Made by a program: the position numbers and the translations under genes. Shown here in pieces: positions 8,768 to 16,957 of a DNA stretch of 64,000 nucleotides. How positions within the stretch are numbered: position 1 is the first letter of the stretch; each line of letters starts with the position of its first letter. The DNA is from an uncultured Opitutia bacterium (GTDB lineage Bacteria; Verrucomicrobiota; Verrucomicrobiia; Opitutales; Opitutaceae): contig CAIQKV010000069.1 in the NCBI GenBank assembly GCA_903872505.1, positions 25,796 to 89,795 of the forward strand. Direction: 5' to 3'. Under the pieces are notes generated by a model. It had not been told where the DNA came from, did not search any database, and saw only the letters and a program-made list of their open reading frames with translations.

Positions 8768-11611
8768 ATGATGAAACGCTCCTTCGTGTTCGCCGCCCGC
8801 CTCGTGCTGCTGGCGGCCGCCCTGAACCTTTCCGCCCCGCTCTTCGCCCAGGCTCCCGCCGCGATCCCGCCCCGGCCGCAGGCGACCAACGACGAGTCGG
8901 CCTACCGCCGCCTCACCCTCGACAACGGCCTCCGCGTCATCCTCGTCTCCGACCCGAAGTTCAACAAGTCGTCCGCCGCCCTTGCCGCCGGCACCGGCTC
9001 CTACAGCGATCCCGCCAGCCGGCAGGGGCTCGCGCATTTCCTCGAGCACATGCTCTTCCTCGGCACGGAGAAGTATCCCGATGAGGCGGAATACCGCACC
9101 TACCTGCAAAACAACGGCGGGGAAGGGAACGCCTACACCGCCGGGGATATCACCAACTATCACTTCGAGATCCGCCACGAGGCCTTCGAGGGGGCCCTCG
9201 ACCGTTTTGCCCAATTCTTCATCGCCCCGCTCTTCTCCCCCAAGTTCACCGAGCGGGAGATGAACGCCGTCAATTCCGAATACCAGTTCCGGCTGCAGAA
9301 TGACCTGTATCGCGAATACCATCTCCGCAGCACGTTCTACCGCCCCGGGCACCCAGCCAATCACTTCACCATCGGCAGCCGCGAAACCCTCGCGGGCACG
9401 ACCCACGATGAGCTGCTCGCCTTTTACCGCACCCATTACAGCGCCGCCACGATGACGCTCGCCCTCACCGGCAAGGCCAGCCTCGACCAGCTCGAACACT
9501 GGGCGCGCACCTATTTCTCCGGCATCGAGAACCGCCACCTGGCACCGGTCCCGCTCCCGGCGGACTACCTGCCGCCCAAGGCCGCCCTGCGCCTGGTCCG
9601 CATGGAACCGGTCAAGGATCTCCGGACGCTCAGCCTGGAGTTCTCCCTGCCGGCGACCCGGCAGTTCTACGCCAGCAAGCCGGCGGAATTGATCGGCTTC
9701 ATCCTCGGCCATGAGGGCGAAGGCAGCCTGCTCTCTCAGCTCAAGGCCGAGGCCCTGGCCACCGGTCTCAGCGCCGGCGCCGAGACTGACGCCCCGGAGT
9801 TCGGCTCGTTCAACATCTCCGTCAGGCTCACCCCCGCCGGCCTGGCGAACTACCCGCACGTGCTGGACCTGGTCTTCGGGGCCATCGCCCAGCTGCGCAC
9901 CGCGGGCTATCCCTCCTATCTTTTCCGCGAACGCCAGGCCATGGCGCGCCTGGATGAGATGTTCAAGGACAAGGGTGAAGGGGCCGAGCGGGCGGTCGCA
10001 CTCGCGAATCAGGTGCAGGAATTTCCCCTCGAAGTCGCCGAGCGCGCGCCCTTCCTCTGGCTCAAGGAGGATCCGGCGGCGTACCAGGCGATCCTTGATC
10101 AGCTGCGCCCCGACAACCTGCTCGCGAGCCTCGTCGCCAAGGGCGTGACGACGGACAAGACCGAGCATTACTTCGGCACCAAGTACAGTTACAGCGAGGA
10201 CGCCGGCGCCGCCTACACCGCCCTGCTCCACCCGCCGGCGGTCGCCACGGTCACTTTGCCCAAGCCCAATCCGTATGTGCCGGCCAAGGCGGCGCTGCTG
10301 CCCATGCAACCGCTGCACCTGATCGACGAGCCGGCGCTCAGCCTCTACTACGCCCAGGACGCCGAGTTTCTCCGCCCGATGGTCGCCGAGGTCTACCGCT
10401 TCCGCCTGCCCCGCGCCCTGGGCTCGCTCGAAAACGCCGTGCTGCTGCGGTTCTACGAGGCCTGCGTCAACGAGGCGCTCAACGAGACCGCCTACACCGC
10501 GCACGAAGCCGGCCTCAATTTCAGCTTCTCCGCCGGGCTCGAGGGCGTGCGCATGGCGATTGACGGCTATGATGAATCCACCGCCCGCCTGCGGGAGGCG
10601 GTCGCCGCCAACCTGACCGGCTTCTCGATCTCCCCCGAGCGCTTCGCGGCGATCAAGGACCGCCTGCTCCGTACCTTGGCGAGCTTTCCGCGGGCCGACG
10701 CCTACCAGATCGTCAGCACCACCAACCAGGCCACCGTGCGCGAGTTTTATTACCGGCCCGACGAGCAGCTGCCCGTCGCCGCCCAGGTGACGCTCGCCGC
10801 CGTGCAGGATTTCGCCCACCGGCTCTATGCCCACGGCAAGCTCGAGGCGCTGGTGTTCGGCAATGTCACCGCGGCGGATGCCCAGGCGGCCGCCCGGCGC
10901 ATCGGCAGCGCGATCGCGGTGCAACCGGTGCCCGGGGCCGACCTGCTCCGCCCCCGGCGGCTCGTCACGGCCCCTGGCGAGTCGGTGCGGACCTCCGAAA
11001 AGCTCATTGGCAACAATTCCTGTTTCTGGCGCGAGCATGTGCTCGGTGGTGACACCCCCGAGCTGCGGGCCGCGACCCTCGTGCTCTTCAATGCGATCAG
11101 CGAGCCGTATTTCACCGAGATGCGGACCCACCAGCAGCTCGGTTACGTGGTCTGGGGCGGCGCCATGGGCGAGGAGCGGAAGAATTTCGCGTATTTCATC
11201 ATTCAGTCGGGCGAGCACCCGGCGGATGAACTGGAGGCGCGCTCCGATGAGTTCACCGCCAAGCTGCCCGGCCTGCTTGCCGCCCTGACCGACGAGCAGT
11301 GGGCCACCATCGTGGCGGGGACGCGCGACCAGCTGAAGGAAAAGGACAAGACCATCGCCGAGCGGGCGGCCCGGCTGTTCGGGCTGGCCTACGACCGCGA
11401 CGCCGATTGGGGCCGCCGCGCCGAGACCCTCGCGGCGCTCGACCGGCTCACGAAGCAGCGCACTGGCGAAATCCTCTCCGTTGCTCTCGCCCCCGCCACG
11501 GGCCAGACGAGGACCTTCCTCGGTTTTGCCCGCCAGCACGAGCCGAAGGCGCCGCCCGCGGTCACGTTCACCGACCGCGCCGCCTGGAAGCCGACCCGGA
11601 AATTCGAGTAA
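8768..11611 (+). CDS. Secreted M16 metallopeptidase, pitrilysin/insulysin-like
   Basis: A 947-residue zinc protease of the M16A family (pitrilysin, insulin-degrading enzyme). The inverted zinc motif HFLEH sits at residues 90-94 with the third ligand Glu at 171, the same 77-residue spacing as in pitrilysin. Four M16 half-domains fit the length. Residues 1-27 form a signal peptide (RLVLLAAALNLSAPLFAQA), so it acts in the periplasm or outside. Start is the first of two adjacent ATG codons. It probably degrades medium-sized peptides. The gene appears monocistronic, with a repeat and a gene remnant behind it. Confidence 0.93.
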   Translation: MMKRSFVFAARLVLLAAALNLSAPLFAQAPAAIPPRPQATNDESAYRRLTLDNGLRVILVSDPKFNKSSAALAAGTGSYSDPASRQGLAHFLEHMLFLGTEKYPDEAEYRTYLQNNGGEGNAYTAGDITNYHFEIRHEAFEGALDRFAQFFIAPLFSPKFTEREMNAVNSEYQFRLQNDLYREYHLRSTFYRPGHPANHFTIGSRETLAGTTHDELLAFYRTHYSAATMTLALTGKASLDQLEHWARTYFSGIENRHLAPVPLPADYLPPKAALRLVRMEPVKDLRTLSLEFSLPATRQFYASKPAELIGFILGHEGEGSLLSQLKAEALATGLSAGAETDAPEFGSFNISVRLTPAGLANYPHVLDLVFGAIAQLRTAGYPSYLFRERQAMARLDEMFKDKGEGAERAVALANQVQEFPLEVAERAPFLWLKEDPAAYQAILDQLRPDNLLASLVAKGVTTDKTEHYFGTKYSYSEDAGAAYTALLHPPAVATVTLPKPNPYVPAKAALLPMQPLHLIDEPALSLYYAQDAEFLRPMVAEVYRFRLPRALGSLENAVLLRFYEACVNEALNETAYTAHEAGLNFSFSAGLEGVRMAIDGYDESTARLREAVAANLTGFSISPERFAAIKDRLLRTLASFPRADAYQIVSTTNQATVREFYYRPDEQLPVAAQVTLAAVQDFAHRLYAHGKLEALVFGNVTAADAQAAARRIGSAIAVQPVPGADLLRPRRLVTAPGESVRTSEKLIGNNSCFWREHVLGGDTPELRAATLVLFNAISEPYFTEMRTHQQLGYVVWGGAMGEERKNFAYFIIQSGEHPADELEARSDEFTAKLPGLLAALTDEQWATIVAGTRDQLKEKDKTIAERAARLFGLAYDRDADWGRRAETLAALDRLTKQRTGEILSVALAPATGQTRTFLGFARQHEPKAPPAVTFTDRAAWKPTRKFE

Positions 11612-11631
11612 CCGCCGGCCGTCTCTGGCTT

Positions 11632-11660
11632 GGTCGTAGGGGCGCAGTCTTGCTGCGACC
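11632..11660. repeat. Short palindromic intergenic element
   Basis: A 29-bp imperfect palindrome whose ends are GGTCG and CGACC, centred on GCAGTCTTGCTGC. It lies just after the M16 gene. Its style (GTCGTAGG start) is like the element at 37341-37364, which also begins GTCGTAGG, so both may belong to one dispersed family. It could also act as a transcription barrier between the convergent units. Confidence 0.45.
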
Positions 11661-11768
11661 TTACACCTGAATCCGGTCCTTGAGCTCCACGCTTACCACG
11701 TGGAGCTCCGCCGCGCCGACATTCTCGAGCGAATGCGGTGGCAACGGCTCGGACCACGGCCAATTGGC
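11661..11768 (-). pseudogene. 3' remnant of a cupin-domain gene (probable)
   Basis: The minus-strand frame ending at a TAA at 11661 encodes WSEPLPPHSLENVGAAELHV followed by VSVELKDRIQV. This resembles the last beta strands of small cupins of the BauB/anion-dioxygenase-like type, where an H-x-[VL]-ENVG motif is followed by a V-x-ELK strand. The frame runs upstream into the end of a TIR gene with no start codon or further cupin sequence, so only the C-terminal 35 or so residues remain. It may mark the junction where the TIR cluster was inserted. The match is short and unsearched. Confidence 0.4.
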
Positions 11769-11785
11769 GGATTGGCCCGCGGCGC

Positions 11786-14700
11786 TCATTTCAACTGGTC
11801 GTCGGGCAGGCCCAGTTCTTTGCGAAACGCCGCCCAGCGCGGGTCGGAATGGAGCGATGCGTACAAGGGATCCAGCTCGAGCTCGATCAGTCCGCTGTCG
11901 CGCTGCTTTCGGGCCCGCGCAAGCCACTCGAAGGCGCGATCTAGGTCACCCCGGTAGGCATGGATCTCCGCGATCTGGTAGGCGGCGGTACCCGCGCCGA
12001 TGGCGACGAGACGGTCCAACGCGGCATCGGACTCCGGCCGCCGTTGCTGGCTCCAACGAGCACAGGCGATGATCAACAATTGCGCATATTCCGCCGACTC
12101 ATCCCGGACGGCGGCCAAGGCGTCGTCGTAGCGATGTTGCAGCAGGTAACCCAAAGCCAAGCCAGCGTGGGCCCAGGGCACGGCGGAATTCAACGCCACC
12201 ACTCGCGGAAACTCGGCTTCGGCCTCGGCGTAGTGGCCGCTGGTCACCAATTGGAGGGCGAGATAAGACCGGGCCGTCGGATTGACCGGGTCGACGGCCA
12301 CCGCCTGGCGAAAGCAGGCCAGCGTTTCGTCATTGTCGCCGATGGCCGCCGCCACGTTGCCCGCGGCAAGGAGGAGAGCGGGATCCGCCGGCGCCTTCGC
12401 GCGCGCCTTCCGGAGCGTCTCGCCCGCGGCTTGCCAATCGAAGTCCACGTTGAGCTGGATCAGCGACTTCGCCAGCAGGCTCTCCGCCATTTCGGGCTCG
12501 AGCGCCATCGCCTGCGCCACAGCGACGCGGGCCTTGGCCAGGTGATTGTCGAACCCCACCCGCCCCAGCTCGGTCGAAAATGAGCAGAACCACAGGTGGG
12601 TCTGGGCCAGCCCCGCCCACGCCAGGGCAAAGCCCGGGTCGAGTTCCACCGCCCGCTGGAAGTGGGCCTGCGCCTGGACCATTTCCTTTTCGGAATGCCG
12701 GTTGGCGAAAAACTTGCCCTGGAGGTGCTCCTGGTAGGCCTCCGGCACCTTGGTCCCGCCCTTCACCGCCGCCTTCACCGTCGCGGCGCTCTCCTCGCCG
12801 GCCAGCTGGCCGCGCAGCTCGCCGAGGATGGCCACGGCGAGTTCCTCCTGCAGCGCAAAGACGTCCTTCAGCTCGCGCGTGTAGCTCTCGGACCAGCGCT
12901 CCTCGCCCGTGGCGGCGCGGCTGAGCCGCGCCGTAACCTTCACCCGGTTGCCGGATTTCTGCACGCTGCCCTCGACGAGATTCGCCACTCCCAGCTTGGC
13001 GCCAATTTCCTGTGCCGTGGCTTCCTTCCCCTTGAAGGAAAACGCCGACGTCCGCGCCGCCACATGCAGCCCGGGGATCTTCTGCAGCACCGTCAGCAGC
13101 TCCTCGCTGATGCCGTCCGAGAAGTATTCGTTGCCCTTGTCGTCAGAGAGGTTCGCGAACGCCAGCACGGCGACGGATTTGGGGTCGACGCTGGGCGCGG
13201 GCAAGGCCGCGGCCGGGCCGCCGCCGGCCCGGAGTTCCGCGAGCTGGGCCTCCCCCTTGGTGACGATGGCCTGGAAGCGCGGATCCGCGCGGAGGGAATC
13301 GAACTCCGGCTCGTAGCGCAGATGGTTCACCATGATGGGCCAGCGGGACTTGCCCCGGTCGATGCCGCGCTCGGCGGCCGCCATGGCTCCGTCGTTCGAT
13401 CCGGTCAGGATGAGGAGTTCCGCATTCGGGAAGGGCGAGACCTTGGGGCCGACCAGTTCCCGGAGGACCCGTATCACCTGTTCCGCCTCGGCTTTTTGCC
13501 CGAGCCGCGCGAGCAGCCGGACTTTCTCATAGAGATACTTGGGGTTGTTCGGTTCCGGGACCAGGCGGTCATTGACCGCCTTCAGGCCGGCCGCGAACGC
13601 GCCCTTCGCCGCCTCGGCGTGCCCGGCCAGCAACTGGGCGCAACCCGCCAGATAATCCGTGGACACAAACAGCGACCCCTGCTCGATGAACGGACGCGGG
13701 AAGCGTTGCAAAACCTCCAGCGCCCGATCGGGCTGCCGCGACCAATACCAGGTGAGGTAGGCCAGCATCGCCACGCGATCCTCCTGCAGGAGCGAGGCGG
13801 GCATCTGCTCCACCCACGCGCGGCCGGCCGGCAGGTCGCCCCACCCCCACACCAACAACATGAGTTTGTAGTGGCACGCCAACGCCGTCGTCCGCTGGGC
13901 CAGCGATTGCTCGAGCGTCGCCGCCATCTGCGGGTAATTATTTTGGCTCCAGTAGATTCCCAGGCGGAAGTTCAAGGACTCGGGATCGCCGCCAGGGAGG
14001 GCAATCGCCCGGTCAACCCATTGTTGCGATTCCTCGAAGTGGCCCTGCCTCATCGCCACGAACTGCAGCAGATGAAACACCCGCCGGTCGTTTGGCACCC
14101 GGGCCAGCAGGGTTTCCAGCGAATGCTCCACCTCTGCCAGCCGGCTGCCGGTCATGATATCGACCGTGGCCAGGGCGAGCGCCGCCTCCACGGAATCGGG
14201 CGCGAGCCGGATCGCACTCTCGGCCCGGCTGCGGGCCGCGACGATGCTGGCGGGAGACTGGTCCTGATATTCCCAGATCAACTGGCATGACGCGCGGGCC
14301 GTGACCGCATAGGCGTCCGCGTCGCCGGGATCGAGGTCAATGGCCCGCTCGCCCAGCCGTTTCGCGGTCAGATAGTTTTCCCGCACCGCCAGCGGATCAT
14401 CGTCAATCAGCGCCCGCGCCTGGTTCGCCAGCTTGCGCGCCGCGGAGACGGGAGCATCGGCCTCAGCCTTGGCGGCGGGCTTGGACTTGCTGCGCTCCGG
14501 CTGCCACATCGGCCGCAACCCGTAGAATAGCGCGAGGGTGATCCCGACGGCCGCCCAGGCATAGCGCAGCCAGACGGGCCGATGAGCATTCCTTGGAGAC
14601 GCGGCGCCCTCGCCGCGTTCTGCGGGACGAGGGCGTCCCGCCTCCGGTGAATCTCCGCTGAGCAATTTCGCCACGCGGTTGGCAAACGCCGGAGTCGTCT

Positions 14701-15085
14701 CCCCCGCCGGTAATCGCGTCCACTGCACCTCGGTGAACGAGTCTGGCACATGCGCGTCGGCGTCGCGGGTATCATCGATCACGACGGGTAGCAGGAACGG
14801 CCGGCCCTTCGCCATCAGGTGCGTGCGCTGGTCCGCCAGCCGCCACTCCAGCCGGAAATACCCCTCGGTTCGCGCCTGCGTGGCCGCCGAGATGATCGGG
14901 ATCAGCAGCGCGCACTCCTTGATCTGCCGCCGGATCTTGTGATCCCACGCGTCGCCGCCGACCAGCTCGCTCTGGTCGAACCACACCTCCACGCCCGCCG
15001 CCCGCAGCGCATCCGCGATGCGCTTCGCCGCCGCGGCATCCTGCGACGCGTAGCTCAGAAAAACAGCTTTGGTGGCGTCACCCAT
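11786..15085 (-). CDS. TIR - TM - TPR - FlgO-like - TPR protein (large)
   Basis: A 1099-residue protein. Residues 1-145 are a TIR domain (VFLSYASQD; WFDQSELVGGDAWDHKI; GYFRLEW with Glu80 as candidate NADase catalytic Glu). A linker at about 147-164 is encoded by a palindromic repeat. A transmembrane helix follows (about 173-191, YAWAAVGITLALFYGL), then a TPR-rich block (about 210-600). Next comes a FlgO/TolB-N-like domain starting SVAVLAFANLSDDKGNEYFS (about 632-760), then more TPRs to the C-terminus. It ends LPDDQL, a motif shared with the paralogue at 16958-18832. TIR would face the cytoplasm, and orientation of the TPRs is then periplasmic. ATG lies 1 nt after the stop of the glycosidase gene, so it is last in the operon. 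Function unknown. Confidence 0.85.
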   Translation of the reverse strand: MGDATKAVFLSYASQDAAAAKRIADALRAAGVEVWFDQSELVGGDAWDHKIRRQIKECALLIPIISAATQARTEGYFRLEWRLADQRTHLMAKGRPFLLPVVIDDTRDADAHVPDSFTEVQWTRLPAGETTPAFANRVAKLLSGDSPEAGRPRPAERGEGAASPRNAHRPVWLRYAWAAVGITLALFYGLRPMWQPERSKSKPAAKAEADAPVSAARKLANQARALIDDDPLAVRENYLTAKRLGERAIDLDPGDADAYAVTARASCQLIWEYQDQSPASIVAARSRAESAIRLAPDSVEAALALATVDIMTGSRLAEVEHSLETLLARVPNDRRVFHLLQFVAMRQGHFEESQQWVDRAIALPGGDPESLNFRLGIYWSQNNYPQMAATLEQSLAQRTTALACHYKLMLLVWGWGDLPAGRAWVEQMPASLLQEDRVAMLAYLTWYWSRQPDRALEVLQRFPRPFIEQGSLFVSTDYLAGCAQLLAGHAEAAKGAFAAGLKAVNDRLVPEPNNPKYLYEKVRLLARLGQKAEAEQVIRVLRELVGPKVSPFPNAELLILTGSNDGAMAAAERGIDRGKSRWPIMVNHLRYEPEFDSLRADPRFQAIVTKGEAQLAELRAGGGPAAALPAPSVDPKSVAVLAFANLSDDKGNEYFSDGISEELLTVLQKIPGLHVAARTSAFSFKGKEATAQEIGAKLGVANLVEGSVQKSGNRVKVTARLSRAATGEERWSESYTRELKDVFALQEELAVAILGELRGQLAGEESAATVKAAVKGGTKVPEAYQEHLQGKFFANRHSEKEMVQAQAHFQRAVELDPGFALAWAGLAQTHLWFCSFSTELGRVGFDNHLAKARVAVAQAMALEPEMAESLLAKSLIQLNVDFDWQAAGETLRKARAKAPADPALLLAAGNVAAAIGDNDETLACFRQAVAVDPVNPTARSYLALQLVTSGHYAEAEAEFPRVVALNSAVPWAHAGLALGYLLQHRYDDALAAVRDESAEYAQLLIIACARWSQQRRPESDAALDRLVAIGAGTAAYQIAEIHAYRGDLDRAFEWLARARKQRDSGLIELELDPLYASLHSDPRWAAFRKELGLPDDQLK
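14595..14645. repeat. Palindromic GC repeat embedded in TIR gene
   Basis: Plus-strand sequence contains GGAGACGCGGCGCCCTCGCC (from 14595) and the partner GGACGAGGGCGTCCCGCCTC (about 14625-14644). These can pair and match the family at 7228-7286 and 35337-35395. On the coding strand it gives an Arg/Pro/Glu/Gly-rich linker between the TIR domain and the membrane helix. The paralogous TIR proteins at 16958-18832 and 23482-25806 lack it at this place, which supports insertion. Confidence 0.65.
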
Positions 15086-15086
15086 G

Positions 15087-16889
15087 TCAGCGCTTCGGCT
15101 CCGGCGTGCACTCGAACACCAGCACCTCGAACGGCCGTAGTGAAATTGTCACCGGCTCACCCGCGCGCACGGCGGTCATCGGCGCGGGGGCGTCGGCGTA
15201 GGGGCTCTGGACGCGGAACGTGCCGATGGCGCCGGCGGGCAGCTCGAACGCCGTGCCCGCCTCGAAGGTAAACGTCGCGGGCCGGTCGGAGGGATTGCGC
15301 AGGGTCACGATGCCCTTGGCTGGCGACCATGCCGCCCAGCCGTAGGCCTCAAGCTTGTAGGGGTCGCCGCCGAGCCAGTGCACGTCGCACAGCGTGGCGG
15401 AGTTCGCGCGCGACCATTTCGCGGCCGCGGCGAGGTCGTCCCAGTTCCTGGGTGTGAGCAACTCGGGCGAGAGATACATCTCCTGCAGCTGCGTGCCGCA
15501 GCCAAAATACGTCCGCACCTCGCTCCCAAAGTCGCCGCCCAGGTCCGTGCGCAGCTGCTCCGGCCGGACCGCGTAGAGCAGCCCGTGGATCATCAGCGAA
15601 TTGAGCGGATAGAGCGGCCCGCGGCGGACCACGTTCTGGTAGGTCTCGGCATCGCGGTAAGTGATCCACCGCTGCCGGTTCGTGCCCACGCCGGCGAAGC
15701 CGTGGTCCGAGCCCTCGCGCCAGATGTTGTCGACATGGAACAGCCACCACGGCGACGGGAAAGTGCCCGTGGTCTGGCTGATGTAGATGTCCGGCCGCAG
15801 CGCCCGCAGGTCATGGACGAGTCGCAGCATCGCGTCGAAATCCCGGCCCGCGGCCGGGTCGATCCGGCCGGTCTCCGCGATCGAGCCGATGCCGTCGAAC
15901 TTGAAATACGCCACACCGCTGTCGCGGACCACGTCCATGCAGAGCCCGCTGAAGCGCGCGTAGTACTTCGGCCCGGCCAGCGAGAAGTTGTTGTCGCGCG
16001 TCTCGAACCCCTGCGGCGCGGCGGCGGCCATGCGCGCGTCGTGGGCCTTGCTGTAGCCGCCCCACGGCGAGAGCCAGATCCCCGGCGCGGCGCCGTAGCG
16101 GGCCGCGGCGGCGGTGACGTTCCTCAGGCCGACCGGCCAGCCCGCATGAAACCGCCACAGCGAGTGCACGTCGTCCCAACCGTCATCGAGCACGAAGCCG
16201 TCGAGCTTGACGCCGCGCTTCTCGACCAGCTCGCGGCCGAAGAAGGCGACATCGCCCAAGACTTCGGCCTCGGTGAATTTCCGGCCGCAGCCGAGATTGT
16301 ACCAGTTGTTGTGGTGGAGGAACGGCTGGTACGGCCGGGCGCGCTCGCGCTCGACATAGGCGAGGAAGTCGCGCCGCAGCTGGCCGGGCCGGTAGGTGCC
16401 CTCGACGAGCGACACGGTCACGGTCTCGCCGGGACGCAACGGTTGCATCAGCGGCAGCGCGCAGCGCACGCGGCCGTCGGCCACGCGGTTGTCCGCCAGC
16501 GGATGCTCCACGCCGAGGAACCGGCGTCCGGTCACCACGGGCGAGCCGCTGAATTCACCGACCACCTTTGCCGAGCCGTCGTCCAGCGTGGCCGCGGGCG
16601 CATCGAGCAGCACGATGCGCGCGAGCGCCAGGTCCGCGCCGCTGGTGTTGGTCACCGTCACGAAGGTCCGCGTGTAACCGGCCCCGGCGGGCGCCGCCAC
16701 CCGGCGCGTGGCGGAAAAACGCCCGGCGGCGTCAGCCAGGTTCTCGCCCGCCGCGGTGGGCGGCAGCGCGCGCAGCTCCGACGACGCGACGGACTTGCCG
16801 TCCGCCAGTTCGACGAAAAACGGCGCCGGCGTATCCGCCGCCCGGCCCGTCACCACTAATCCGCACACGAGCAGAAGGATACTTTTCAT
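15087..16889 (-). CDS. Secreted alpha-galactosidase-like glycosidase (GH36-type)
   Basis: A 600-residue secreted glycoside hydrolase. The start at 16889 gives a clear signal peptide (MKSILLLVCGLVVTGRA); the frame is open further upstream but that part overlaps the TIR gene and lacks protein character. A TIM-barrel of the GH36/GH27 clan is indicated by LDDGWDDVHSLWRF, GIWLSPWGGYSKA, YFKFDG (Asp332 as likely nucleophile) and a later IWREGSDHGF that probably carries the acid/base. An N-terminal beta-rich domain and a C-terminal beta domain flank it. Substrate is probably an alpha-galactoside, unproven. It is oddly placed inside a TIR operon, 68 nt after one TIR gene and 1 nt before another. Confidence 0.78.
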   Translation of the reverse strand: MKSILLLVCGLVVTGRAADTPAPFFVELADGKSVASSELRALPPTAAGENLADAAGRFSATRRVAAPAGAGYTRTFVTVTNTSGADLALARIVLLDAPAATLDDGSAKVVGEFSGSPVVTGRRFLGVEHPLADNRVADGRVRCALPLMQPLRPGETVTVSLVEGTYRPGQLRRDFLAYVERERARPYQPFLHHNNWYNLGCGRKFTEAEVLGDVAFFGRELVEKRGVKLDGFVLDDGWDDVHSLWRFHAGWPVGLRNVTAAAARYGAAPGIWLSPWGGYSKAHDARMAAAAPQGFETRDNNFSLAGPKYYARFSGLCMDVVRDSGVAYFKFDGIGSIAETGRIDPAAGRDFDAMLRLVHDLRALRPDIYISQTTGTFPSPWWLFHVDNIWREGSDHGFAGVGTNRQRWITYRDAETYQNVVRRGPLYPLNSLMIHGLLYAVRPEQLRTDLGGDFGSEVRTYFGCGTQLQEMYLSPELLTPRNWDDLAAAAKWSRANSATLCDVHWLGGDPYKLEAYGWAAWSPAKGIVTLRNPSDRPATFTFEAGTAFELPAGAIGTFRVQSPYADAPAPMTAVRAGEPVTISLRPFEVLVFECTPEPKR

Positions 16890-16957
16890 GACGGCATCAA
16901 ATCGCCAGCCGGGGCCGGCGCAACGGGGAAGCCGCCACGCGGCTGGGACGGCATCGC

